This document shows positions 1 through 11,053 of a stretch of DNA of 64,000 bases, one piece after another (the first letter of the stretch is position 1; each line of letters opens with the position of its first letter). This stretch comes from Marsupella aquatica (lineage: Eukaryota > Marchantiophyta), in NCBI GenBank assembly GCA_973895155.1, contig OZ316892.1, positions 24,304,001 through 24,368,000 on the forward strand. Direction: 5' to 3'. Position numbers and translations under genes: made by a program. Below the pieces are notes generated by a model, which saw only the letters and a program-made list of their open reading frames with translations, was not told where the DNA came from and searched no databases.

Positions 1-458
1 GTGGCGTCGGAGAGTGATTGTGGGCAGATGAACTGTCAACATACCCAAAGCTGAAGAAGACAGCGGCAGCCATTAATGTCATCTTGACAGAGAATATATT
101 TGGATGTTGCCTGTCGTTTTTTTTTATACGGAAGCTTCTTGGAGTGGCACTCCTTTTTTTAGTTTGACAATGTGTATCTTTTTTAGAGACGGAAGCGGGG
201 ATCTGGCGACTGTGACCTACCCACCTGCCAGTTGGAATAGACTGGAGATTTACGAGCATTCGCAAAATTGGCGCTCCGTGTTCAAGCATCCATCGATTAT
301 TCCCACATATTCAAAATTTTCCCTTTCTTTCTCAGGTAACTGCAGATTTGGAGGGTAGTGTACTTCAATGTGAGCATCGTCATTCGTCAAATAGTTCACA
401 AGAGGAACGAGCCACTCAGGCCATCCGTGAGCCCTAAAGGTCATATTCCGGTCTCGAA
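1..458. other. Unassigned left edge
   Basis: No recognised gene. The minus strand stays open from 444 to 250 (64 residues, with a Trp/Pro-rich start and a Cys-Glu-Cys end) and could be a decayed exon, but I recognise no family and see no convincing start or splice site. The opposite-strand frame over the same bases is a shadow. Confidence 0.3.
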
Positions 459-614
459 CCTTTGGCTACCAGGTATTTGTGAGCGTGTACGGAATGTACA
501 ACAACATGCATTCTAGAGGTATATACTTAATAGACGCCTTTGGCTACCAGGTATTTGTGAGCGTGTATGGAATGTACAACAACATGCATTCTAGAGGTAT
601 ATACTTAATAGACG
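459..614. repeat. 78-bp tandem duplication (2 units)
   Basis: Two almost identical 78-bp units lie head to tail (459-536 and 537-614), differing at about one base. The unit is 26 codons long, so a plus-strand frame stays open through both. Near identity implies a recent duplication. No function is inferred. Confidence 0.9.
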
Positions 615-831
615 CCCAAAGAACACTTTCTTGCTTGATAGACCCCCAAAGTTCCTTCATTACCAATCACCTCCTTGACAGTTTCTTACAAGTAGTTCTT
701 GTGAGGAGCACTGCTTGGAGAGTTTACCAGGGATTGAACTCAAGTGTGCTGTGATTTCAGCTGGTACACCGCGATTGCATTGAGATTGCAGTTCGCCCAC
801 AGTAAGTACTTATAGCTCCGGATGCAATATT

Positions 832-969
832 GGAGAGATACACTTGATGGACCCACACAATGAAAAGTGTTACTTGATGACCCCATAAGAGATCCAACCT
901 TTTATGGACCTTAAATCAGCATACAGAAAATTTCATGGGGCCTCAAGGGGTCCATCAAGTATATGACTC
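832..969. mobile_element. 138-bp MITE (family D) with 9-bp TSD
   Basis: Inverted termini ACTTGATGGACCC (left, about 842-854) and GGGTCCATCAAGT (right) bound a short A/T-rich interior. The 9-mer TGCAATATT flanks it directly at 823-831 and 970-978. A 9-bp duplication is typical of Mutator-like elements, so this is probably a tiny non-autonomous MULE. The same terminal motif recurs near 26701, 31221, 31913 and 32257. Confidence 0.7.
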
Positions 970-1712
970 TGCAATATTTGGTACTTTTGTGTTTGAAGAC
1001 ACTACCAATATGGTCTTCCATAGTTCAGGGTTTTAGGAGTTAAGTCATGTTGTCTGTGTTGTCCTGTGTCGTCTGCATTGTGAATTGTCAGGTGCATGGA
1101 CTCCATTGCATTGGGGCCTACAAAGGGTTCGGACTTGGGCATCATTTGAGTTTAAGCACCTTCGCTTTCACTGTCACCTTACAGTTGAAGTTGCTTTGTG
1201 TTATGTATTCTCAACAAAGCAACATGAACATGACATGACGGTGATTCAAAATAGGTACATGAGGATAAACAATAAAATAACAAGAATTAATGATGATGAC
1301 GTAAATTGCTTGTACACAAGAAGAAGTTAAACGCTTACACACCTTCTTGTGGAAATTCTAATCAAGTATCTTGGCCCAATTTGAATCCATGAACATGTGA
1401 GTCTCTTTCTTTGGCATGCTCTATCCAATGCTCGTAACCTGTCACATTCAGGAATGTCCACTACCCACGTAGGTCCTCTCTCCGCCGGGCTCGTGCCAAG
1501 GATGCGCAGTGGCAAGGGCATCATCCTCTCCAATATTAATTGACATCCCTTAGTTAAGCTCACAACCCTAGTGGGGCAAGGGCATCATCCTCTCCAACAG
1601 TTGACATCCTTTAGTTTAGCTCACAACCCTACTGACAGTGCCACCAAGACAGCATATATGTGAAGGCTGACAAAAAGACCCTAAACTAATTAATAATAAA
1701 TGCAGACAATCT
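970..1712. other. Unassigned; imperfect tandem duplication near 1510-1626
   Basis: No recognised gene. A segment beginning GGCAAGGGCATCATCCTCTC occurs twice in tandem, near 1510 and 1574, with a small indel between copies. The minus-strand open frame at 1327-1563 covers part of it and has no recognisable domain. Confidence 0.5.
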
Positions 1713-1890
1713 GACCTCAAATTGTTTTTCAGCGTTTTTACCAATGGCAAGGCCAGCAGATGGGAGTCAGTACATGAATCTGTGAGTACATGAATCTGTG
1801 AGCATTGCACAACCTCGGATTTGGAAACTACTGATCATTTATTCTACAACTGCAACAAAGTCCAAATGAATCCCAATGGTGAGAGATCAA
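1713..1890 (+). pseudogene. LINE zinc-binding (zf-RVT) domain, 5' half, cut by CACTA insertion
   Basis: In one plus frame the sequence reads LKLFFSVFTNG, then Cys-Glu-His-Cys, then LETTDHLFYNC. This is the C-x2-C, ETxxHLF, C layout of the zinc-binding region that follows the reverse transcriptase of plant LINEs. One TGA lies between the two parts, inside a 16-bp direct duplication (1771-1786 and 1787-1802). Reading stops at 1890, where the CACTA terminus begins. The expected continuation of the domain appears at 20471, 18.6 kb away, in the same orientation. The fragment is dead. Confidence 0.65.
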
Positions 1891-1924
1891 CACTAGTAGA
1901 AACCGGGCTGTATTTAGACCCTAT

Positions 1925-2233
1925 TAAACGACTATTCAGCACCGTTTAGGACTAGCAAACGATTGGGCGGGACTACAGTCCTTTATAGGACTGTGAGTCA
2001 TATATTTTGTTACTAGAATCCACTGAGTCCTTTATAGAACTGCATGATTAGTCTTTTAATAGACTGGATTTTCAGTCTATTGTAGTCTTTGTATGGGTTG
2101 TTTTGGCGAGTCATTTTCAGTCTTTTATGGGCTGTGGTGGTGAGTTGTTGGGAAGGACTACAAAGGTTGTGGTTGGTAGTCTTTAAGAATACTTTGTGGG
2201 TTTATAAAACGACTAAAGGAGATACTTTGTGGG
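1925..2233. repeat. CACTA left subterminal repeat zone
   Basis: Many short direct and inverted copies of a motif built on AGTCCTTTATAGGACT, AGTCTTTTAATAGACT and CAGTCTTTTATGG occur here. In CACTA elements such motifs are the binding sites of the TNPA-type protein. The matching zone at the other end lies at 20309-20441. Confidence 0.75.
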
Positions 2234-2241
2234 GTATGTAT

Positions 2242-2569
2242 CTCGGGGGGGTCACTATATGGAGGGTCATACATCGCGTGCGACGTTTTAGGGTTTGACC
2301 CCCCTAACTTTAAAGTGAAAAATATTTTTTTGCAAAGCCCTTTCTTTCTTAAAATTTTGTCATTTTTTATTAAAAAACCCCTAAAAACTTTATAGAAAGT
2401 ATTTTTTGCAATTAAATAGGCCTATGTGTTCTTTAAAGTCGACCAATCAATAAAACATGCCCTATGTGTTCTTCCACCAAACTTTGGAAGTCTTCCGCCA
2501 CACCCATTTAAATGGGCCTATACTTCGTCGCACGTGATGTGTCACTTCCGTGGAAGTGACCCCCCTGAG
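2242..2569. mobile_element. MITE family A, copy 1, perfect 8-bp TSD
   Basis: The 328-bp element begins CTCGGGGGGGTCACT and ends AGTGACCCCCCTGAG, an inverted pair that extends imperfectly to about 40 bp (GTGCGAC on both arms). It is flanked by perfect direct copies of GTATGTAT (2234-2241 and 2570-2577). An 8-bp duplication fits hAT or P-type transposition. Three further copies occur near 25913, 47854 and 48936. It sits inside the CACTA subterminal zone, so it inserted after the CACTA formed. Confidence 0.9.
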
Positions 2570-2577
2570 GTATGTAT

Positions 2578-3890
2578 AAGTCTTTCCTGTCAACTGGAAA
2601 TGAGTGATGAAGACCCCGCTATACTACTTGGAATGACCTCATTCTTGTGCACAAATAACACATTCCAGTCTTGTTTTTTTGTGTATACTCACTCCATAAA
2701 TTCACCATTCACCATGTTAACATTAGAACACATAGAATTTCAGAAAGCCTTCTTCTATACCATAGACACTAATATGAAAAGACAGATTCAAACATCATAG
2801 ACCAGCACTATAGGTACCAAAGCATTCTTCTATACCATACACACTAATCTGAAATGATACAAAACAGATTCAAGTATCATAGACAATCACCATAGAGCCA
2901 TAGTTTGACATCAATCACTTGTTTCATATGTACACACAGAATTCAAAAATATACATGTCACACATAATGACAACGGCTCCTTCATCCTCTTTACCAAATT
3001 CAAAATTGGTATGTGTATTTCTTGGATGTTTCCAAGGCAATGTCAAAATGTAACACAATTCACATGATTCTATCTACATTTGCATTCAATCACTACGGGA
3101 GACAAACACACTCTGATGGCTAGAGCACAAGAGATCCTATTGCATCTAAACTTACTTCCTGAGGTGGATCATCTGCTCTATTCGGAAATGGCAAATTACA
3201 ATCAGATACAATGATTGTAGTCAATAACACTACTACATGGTCATCCGGGACCACTTTGCTATGAAATTTAGCATGATCCAGTCGCAAAATGTCTGTACCC
3301 ACACATACCTATGAGTCATCCTCCCATGATAGAAGATTATGGATTGGCTCTACTGTGGCTATCACCTCCACCTTACCCTGGCTGTTTTTCTTGGCTTTCC
3401 TGGGTGGGTTATACATGACATTGTTCATACCTTGGTTGCGAGTCATCACTTTGGCACAAGTGTTTTGTGCTGGTAATCCATAATTGGGGACACTCTTCTT
3501 CAAAGAACGTGCATCCCTGGGCCCTCACTAAAGGGAATGTAATGAGACATACCTGTGACCGAAGGTCCCCTAGGCACCCCTAGTTATATTTTGGAAGAAA
3601 TTAAAATATATCTTGTTTGTTCTAAAGAGAATTTTCAATCCTATATAAAATTTACCTATGCTATTATAATCACACAAATTTTGGGATTTAAAATACCCTT
3701 CATTTGTTATAAAAAAATTGTTTTGTGAAGACATCCAATACGAGTGCACATTTTATTTAATCTGCCAGTTAATGGCACTTACAACTTACACTAAACAAAC
3801 ATATTGCCATATAATTTTTGGCAATGTGTGAAAGTCATTGGGACTTTAGCACACAAATCACTAGACAGCTAATTTATACTAGATTACATA
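2578..3890. other. Unassigned CACTA interior
   Basis: Mostly low-complexity A/T-rich sequence. The short open frames near 3120-3503 lie on both strands over the same bases, have no recognisable domain and no convincing splice pattern. I see no gene. Confidence 0.45.
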
Positions 3891-4497
3891 TTAAAGTTCT
3901 CCAAACGATTCCAGCGAAATCTCACTACAAGACATTAATAGAGTTGACATTGCACACGGTATTCCACTTAATAGGGCAGAGAAGTCAAACACTACTCCTG
4001 CCTCTAATGTGCCAGACATCCTACCGGGCATCCTACTAGGCCACAGATTCTTAATGTTGCTCCATTCATATGGGATGGGAGCATTCACTTCTGCAAACTG
4101 AGAGCAAATATTACAAAGACTTTCATCACCACACTCAGTGCAAATCCATTGGGCTTCACTGCTGTCCTTCTTGAAATTAGAGGGACAGATTGTTTCATTC
4201 GCTAACATCACAATAGGAGACTTCCTAGCGGGCTTCCTAGTCTCTCCAGCCCCCTCTCCAGTCCCGTCTCCAGCTTTCCTACTCCCGTTCCTACTAGGCC
4301 CACTCCTCGGCAACATTTCTCTTCGTGGAGTGGGGTCATGCTTCAGCCCCCGCTTGGGCATTGGTACATCCAATCCATATATTCGATGTTTCACTGTGCT
4401 CCCTCTAGAACCGGGTCTAGAACACACCATATTGTTGCCAGGTCTATTGCCCGGTCTGTTGCAGGCCAGGTTACAGAACACAAGCGAACAAAGACAC
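3891..4497 (-). CDS. Cys-rich terminal exon of an unknown gene (about 200 aa)
   Basis: Open to a TAA at 3891-3893. A splice acceptor (CCTCAG on the minus strand) just above 4497 suggests this is a last exon rather than a complete gene. It begins with Cys-rich residues and RPGN repeats, then a basic Ser/Arg/Lys/Gly stretch, then a C-x2-C, C-x2-C pair (WICTECGDESLCNICSQF), which resembles a small zinc-binding module. It lies 228 bp beyond the stop of the P-like transposase gene on the same strand, so it may be an alternative 3' exon of that gene or a separate cargo gene. I recognise no named family. Confidence 0.4.
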
Positions 4498-4724
4498 CTG
4501 AGGCAAGCCAAGTAACCCTCATCAGAACATGCAAATTAGGGGAGACTACATTTTGCTTGTGGCATAAAGATGTACATGAAATGCTATCTATAACCTCTCC
4601 ACATGCATATGAATTGAAGACGATAGATAGTTACAGTACGTACTCGCTTGTACATCAACTCGATTGCCCTGCAATCAATCAATGAATATCATTCATCAGA
4701 AAACAATTTTAGAGCTTACCCAAA

Positions 4725-7700
4725 TCACTTTTGGGTCTGGACAAAATCATCCAGAACAACTGCATCTGCCTGATCCAGGTGGAAGACGTTTGGACAACCA
4801 GGATTCACTGATAAAGTGACTGCTGATCTGACACAGTCCAAGTCAATCTAGTCAGGATCGGAGACATTGTACGCAAATTTTAGCCTGCTATTTCCCACCC
4901 GTGAAAACCAATCAAATCGAACTTTCACTCCCTGATCAGCACCAGGCCTATCAAGCAAATCCACAGCTTCTCTTGTTCTACCAACTTTCCCATTATACCT
5001 CCTCTGAATGCATTGTACTCGTCCTATCCACCACACATATTTAGGACTGTCAGGTACTGTGGCCACATTGACTGCCACACCTCGTGGCCTCTTTGGGTTG
5101 GGGAGGGCACTAGAGTCCTGGCTACACCCTTTCTTTCGAACTCCTTTCCCTTTCAAGCATCGAGAACTTCCTCCAGAATTTCGAGTTTCTCTCACCTGTG
5201 GTGTATTATCTTCAAATAATACACCACAGTCACTACCAACAATCATGAACATAGTGGGTACACCTCGATTCACTGGCTTATCCACTAAATTGTTGAAATA
5301 AATGCTCTGCTTCACACGAGTCAAACGGTCCTTACTAAGATGGGGATTCCCAACAAGCTGACTAACCAATGTGCTCTTGTATATTTGCCGACCTTGGAAA
5401 CTCACAGTAGGTTTCACATCAACAATAGGCTCACCATACACCAGGTCAGCATAAATCTCGGACATAACTGCCACATCCAGCAGAAGCTATCTGAACATCT
5501 GGAACCCCATCATCTCCCTCATCTACTAACAACTCCGTTTCCATAGGAGTTTCAACAGGTATTTCAGCAGTAGGATCTACAGAAGGTGGTACTGTACTCG
5601 GGACCTGTGGCCCAACTACAGGTCCTGTTGAGAGCTGGATCGGGGGACCTAGTACATCATCCGCTGGATTGAGATCATCCACTCGAACATCACACCATCC
5701 ACCAAACTTTGACCCTTTCTGTTCCATGATCCATGGTGAATCCCACCACACTTTGTCTTTGCAAGATGTGAATGGGTTCATTTCAAGTTGAGTGGCAACA
5801 TTTTGCGCCAACAACAACCCCTCTTTCAAAGCTGCCGCAACTTCCTCATTTGTTTCTATGCCTGAATAGTCTGCTTGATCAGCATCCTCCTTAGGGCCTG
5901 GAATGAGAGACATCCAAATGGACTTGTGCTTCTTATGACTTTTCCCTGCACCTACAATCCCACGACTCAGGTCCATTGTTGCCAACCTGTTTAAAGAGGT
6001 TGCACAGTCAACAAGTTCCGAAAAGTCATAGTTTCGCTCATTCCCTTTCATCCCACCTACTTTAGAGAAAAACTGTTCACAACAGTCAGAGCCTGTCATC
6101 TGCAAGGGTACTGGCAGATGTCGGAAATTCTCTCTAAATTGGACTATCAGAAGGACCACAAAATGCACTGATATTTGAATGTCCAGGAAAGTTTGCATAG
6201 GGATGCAACTTGCTGTAAAACTAATTGGCTGTGTATTACCACCTACAGTATGGTTCCCATGGAAGCACCAGAGTCTCCAAAGTCTGAAAAAGAAACCAAC
6301 TTTTCCACATAGGACAATCCGTTGCCGCAAAGTAAGGGATGTGTTCATGAACACATCAAAATAGTCTGCACATATGGTTACATAAATCTTAGTCCCGAGT
6401 GACATCTCCACTTTCACATCCTTCCGTTGTCGAAGCTTCCTCAATGATGAGACTACTTTCCTACTACAGAGTCTCTGTGCACTAGCCCAATTCTGTCTAT
6501 CATTATGCCCAATGTCTGCAAGGTTAATGCCATGTTCATCATGGCTACCAAGCTTCTGTACAGTCCCCAAATGACTCCAACTTGCCACATGCGCCCCTAA
6601 TTTCAATGTTCTAGCCAAGGAATCCAATGTGTTGATGAGCTTCTTCCCATTGTGGATGTAATCTTGATCATGTAACCCATGAGCATGCACATAGGGCCCC
6701 TCAGTGGTAAACGAGTGACTCAATAGCCATCCTTCCCAGCAAAGGTTCTGTCTGGGCCCCTGTATTCCTTTACCAGTGTAATCTTCCAGCATGAGCTTCC
6801 TCCTACGAGAATCCCCATCACTGGCATGGCCCAAGAGCGGGCCGACTGACTGCAAGCAATGAGTGGTCCATAGGGATCCAATGTCATTCCATTGATCTCT
6901 TACATCGTCCGCCTTAAACTTGTTGCATGTAATGGTACCTCCTACACAGAGTCGAGGAAATCCACGAACCAGGGGATTCACTACAAGCGCTCTTGCTTGG
7001 TGGCCAACAACATATGTTTGAAAGGCTTCAGTTATGTTGTTGAAGCCCTTCTCTCCCTCTCCAACCTTCACGGTCAAGCCCACCACACATTTATGGTTCT
7101 CTTTCTCTCCACAAAATCCCAAAAGTGTATCATGTTTAGGCTGCCATCTGCATGGCACATGAAAACTTCAGTGAATTGCCGAGTCAATCTAGCCATGGTA
7201 ACAAGTACCGAGCTCAAATTCAATGATAGATGATAATCATGACGATGAAATTACCTGACTGTGCGCTTCACAACAGTCTCATCCTCAGCCACATAGCATG
7301 GCACAGGACCATCGATACCCATCCTCTATTTCAGTCGAGAGTACACTTCGGCCACAAACTTGAATTGCTCCGCTCGTATACCAACACGAAACACTGCCAT
7401 ACCCCTTCGATCTCGTTGAAGGGTGTTCAGACTAGGGCCTAGACCATTAGTCTGTAGGCAGTCAACTACACGTCTTCCCCCATGTTGGTACAGTGTTTGG
7501 ACAAGTAGCTTTGACCCTGATCGCCACCTCTGACCCTGCTTTTCCCTATTGAGGTTGGAAGCTACATCTCTCAGCAAATCCCACAATGCATCTCTCCCAC
7601 CAAAGGCTCCTCTTCGATGAGCCAACACAATGGAATTGCAAAATTTGAACACATCTTTCCTATTCCGTGACTCCTCGCAGACATCCCTCAGTGAAGGGAC

Positions 7701-9934
7701 TCGTGCATGCAGCATGCATAGACGGTGTTGTAGCATTCTCACACGCCTTCTCTCCCTCAGTATGTTCCTCTTATACACTTTTGCCTGAAAATTGATTTCA
7801 GGAACTGTAAGGTAATCTAACCGTCGACCCTTCCCGGTCCCTCTGCTCCCTCTTTTCAGAGTTGAGATGGCCTCTCGACTAACTCTTCCTCTAAAATCAT
7901 CCCTAAATTTTATTGAATAACATTGCTGGCAAGTAAGGTCTCGAAAACCACCGCCAGCCTCTGACATTCTACTACACTGTTTGTGTCTAAACAGTCCTTG
8001 TATAGCACATGTTTCTTGGGTTGATAGACACCACACCTCGACAATGACTAGAGGCTCTGCAAACCAGTCACCCTCCACTTTAAGCTGGTCAAACAGGATT
8101 TCCTTGATAGGCCTGGCTTCCCCTCTGTATATGACCACATCTCTCCACAACCAACAACACAACAACGACCATCCATGCACAATACCTTTATCTGGTGCTA
8201 AATCCCCAGTCTGGCTGCTCGAGCCTCCACTTGATTCGCTACCCCTAGGCTGACTGCTGGAAGCTTTATCTCGAGCTTGTCGACTTAAGAATCCTGCAAT
8301 TGTTCTTTGTCGAAAATCTCTCTTGTCGCTTCTGGGTGGCCTGCCTGCCTTTCCTGACAGAACTGGTTGACCAATGGGTGGTTTCTGACTTCTGGCCACT
8401 GCATTTAAGTGGTTCACACTACTACAATGGGACTGCAAATTGGACTCCAAATTACGTTGTATCAATACAAGATACTCTGTGCAAAAATAACACAAAAGTT
8501 TAAACTTGCGCCCCGGGTACTCAACTCTTGTATAATTGGCAGGGGTCTACATTTTTATATGGACTAAAAAGTTGGCTATAAAAAATTATTAAAATTTGAA
8601 AAAACCTGGGTTTTCCACTTAAAAAAAATTTCAAGTCATATAAAAGGTTTGGTTCTCCTCTTTTTCCATATGAAATTAAAAAATATTCCTATACATGTTG
8701 TAGTTTTTATTAAAAGATTTTTAAAATTTTAATAAAAATCCTAAAAAGCTGGCTAGTTTGGCTGTAGACCCCTGTATTAAAAAAAAGTCATATAATTTGG
8801 TTTTGATCAACTTTTTATACATCAAAACATATTCGGAATTTTTTTTAAGTTACATTTTTGGATTCCTTGAGTTGAGAGGTACAAGACTTTAGTAAACTAA
8901 AATGAAATCTAAGATGGTCTAAGGATATAGGGTCATTATAAGGAATTAAAAACTTGATTTATAAAAAGGGGAGTTGCATACCCGGGACTTGCGCAGCTCC
9001 ACAGGCTCCTTGCTAAGGTCACCTATGATTTCAAAAGTCTGATGGTCAACCACCTGACTGTCATTCACACGCTCCACAATCTTGACATGAATGTCAAGAG
9101 TGCTTCTATCACTCAGTAAAGATGCTGCAGCCCTCTTGGAGATCTCCACTTGGTCAATTTTCTCACCCCTATTAGTTGCCACATTTGATGCATGCTTATC
9201 TGTAATGAGATGTTTGTGTTTGAAATTGGTGAAGCAGTTAGTGATGCTCCCTCTGTCCATCAACCCCTTTGACGTTCCCAGCCTATTGCACTGACACTCT
9301 ACACACTCTATCTTACCACAAGGAACACCATCTTTGTCCCAAGTCATTACTTTCCACTTGTGGTGTGCAGCATTGATGGACACCATGTGCTCCTTCAACT
9401 TATCAACCTCTTTCAACCAATGCCTCTCTAGTTCCTTTGGCATAGTCGTTGACTTAAGACTCACTTGTAGCACCTGCTCCTCAACTGGTCGAGGAGTGTC
9501 AACAAGGGAAGGATTGGGCAACAGGAGCTCATCTCCTAGCCAGTCAGTACCCTCGACACGTTGGGTGTCAAGGTCATCACCCTGGCTGCAAGTTTGAGAT
9601 GTACCATTGGAAGCATTGCTACTCCCAATGTCGACACCAGTGCCTAGTACTCCCGCTGGTACTGCAGTCCCAACCTTTGGGATAACGACGAGTTTCCCTC
9701 CACAGTCCTCAATGAGGTTGCCTTTCTCCCAGGCAACCTTAATTCGACTATTGAAATTGACATCAATAAACTGGAACTCAAAATCCCAAAGTTCCAGGTC
9801 CACCATCTTTTGCCTAGCATCAGCCAAGGTCCAACCCTCCTTGTAACTAAGGGACCCCGAATGCTTTTGGTCTCCGGACTCATTGTTGACCCGATATACA
9901 GGCACGGACAGCATAAGAACATGACAATTCTTCC
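4725..9934 (-). pseudogene. P-element-like DDE transposase gene, copy 1 (3 exons, broken)
   Basis: Three exons fit on the minus strand: 9934-8982, 8474-7255 and 7147-4725, with introns of 507 and 107 bp. Exon 1 has a Cys/His cluster (CGKIECVECQC, then paired His). Exon 2 has another Cys/His motif, a TCQQC knuckle, a basic region and AEDETVV. The 107-bp splice rebuilds TVRWQPKHDTLLGFCG. This spacing of an acidic residue before a W..KHD..LGF block, and the later GSDCCEQFFSKVGG, resembles the D and E blocks of P/THAP9-type RNase H-fold transposases. That superfamily call is my inference. Defects: in-frame TAG at 7326-7328, frame switch near 5446-5474, and TAG at 4848-4850. Homology to copy 2 (62409-64000) continues past the last TAG to a TGA at 4725-4727. 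Total about 1,530 codons. The true 5' end may lie further upstream. Confidence 0.6.
8475..8981 (-). other. Intron 1 of the P-like transposase gene
   Basis: On the minus strand the donor CGG|GTATGC lies at 8982/8981 and the acceptor CACAGAG|TATC at 8475/8474. Splicing keeps the frame (phase 0) and joins ELRKSR to YLVLIQRN. The intron is much more A/T-rich than the exons and holds several poly-A/T runs. Confidence 0.55.
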
Positions 9935-10299
9935 CTGCAAACAATCCAACAATGACAACATCACTTCAACCTCTTCACACAGGAAGTTCAGTTCGGAGAC
10001 ATAGGAAACCTATACTTGCGGTTGACGGTTTAGTAACACGGGTTTGCCTTCTTAAACTGGCTTGCATTCTAAACCGCAAGTTACCAAGTCTGTGGTTTTA
10101 TCATTACTTCCCGTGGAAAAATACAGACAAAGCCAACAAAACGATAGCATGGCACGTGAAAATGACAGGCACAACATCAGGGAATACAATGCAAATGATG
10201 TCCACTGGAATGAAAGTCTCTACAGGTGAAGACTTTAAAAGTACAAAATTTTGCAGTCTGAAAATGTCTCAAAATGAAGGATGGTGAACTACAGCACCT

Positions 10300-11049
10300 C
10301 TACACTAAGATCTCATCCTCACTATCTTCAGGCTCTGTATCAGTATCAAACCGCGCTACATCAAATCGCAATATATGCTTCTTGGGCCAATGAGGGATAT
10401 GGGTGACCGTATGATCATAAGCCCACAACCAATGAAAGTCCACCACTCCGGTAGCGGGATCCACTACTGCTACCGAATACCTACGTGACGGAATGTCACA
10501 GCAAGCATTAACACAACAAGTGCATGCCTCCCCATTTGCTAGCACACTAGTCCACAGACCAGTGCTATAGATCATCTTGAAGAACCTACATAGAGGTCTA
10601 GGAGGTAGTTCACGGTTCCGATAGGAATGAAGTTTCCCACCACTGTCAATGAGGAACTCTGTGGCAAGAGGATCTGGGAGATCATCAATGATATCTTGGA
10701 TCTCATCGAATGCTCCACTTCTATTGGCAGCATAAAAGTTTGGATCATACAAGGGATTGCCATCTACCACATGGCAGCAGTGGAGAATCAGACGCCTCAC
10801 TGCACCAGTCTTCAGAAGAAGGAGAACTAACCGATTACACCAACAAACATATCTGTCCCACTGAATATAAATAACCCCTTCCTGCTCATCTAAGTAAAAA
10901 TGATATTGGTTCAAGTCGGATGCCTGCACAATTAGTTTAAAAATACGCAAGATAAGACTCGAATCCAGCCTCTTCAGCTGATTCAGAACGGCCCCATCGC
11001 CCCAGTAGTATGGGTCCATTTCCGGGAGGTATATGTGAATCTCCAACAT
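10300..11049 (-). CDS. Unknown 249-aa protein or exon in CACTA cargo
   Basis: A single open frame starts at ATG 11049 and ends at TAG. An acceptor-like TTTAACAG lies 3 bases upstream of the ATG, so it may instead be the last exon of a longer gene continuing from 12720-12279. The protein begins MLEIHIYLPEMDPYYWGDG, has a Cys-rich middle (CTCCVNACC) and ends in a strongly acidic tail (DTDTEPEDSEDEILV). I recognise no family and no transmembrane segment is evident. It lies 366 bp upstream of the first P-like exon on the same strand. Confidence 0.45.
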   Translation of the reverse strand: MLEIHIYLPEMDPYYWGDGAVLNQLKRLDSSLILRIFKLIVQASDLNQYHFYLDEQEGVIYIQWDRYVCWCNRLVLLLLKTGAVRRLILHCCHVVDGNPLYDPNFYAANRSGAFDEIQDIIDDLPDPLATEFLIDSGGKLHSYRNRELPPRPLCRFFKMIYSTGLWTSVLANGEACTCCVNACCDIPSRRYSVAVVDPATGVVDFHWLWAYDHTVTHIPHWPKKHILRFDVARFDTDTEPEDSEDEILV

Positions 11050-11053
11050 GGCC

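Noticed and set aside
451-475. B-box-like GGTTCGAGACC on the minus strand
   Set aside because: No A-box at tRNA distance and no T-stem. The duplicated neighbouring unit shows it is part of a different repeat.
4138-4685. Plus-strand frames opposite the Cys-rich exon
   Set aside because: Shadow frames. Protein-like composition and a splice acceptor support the minus strand.
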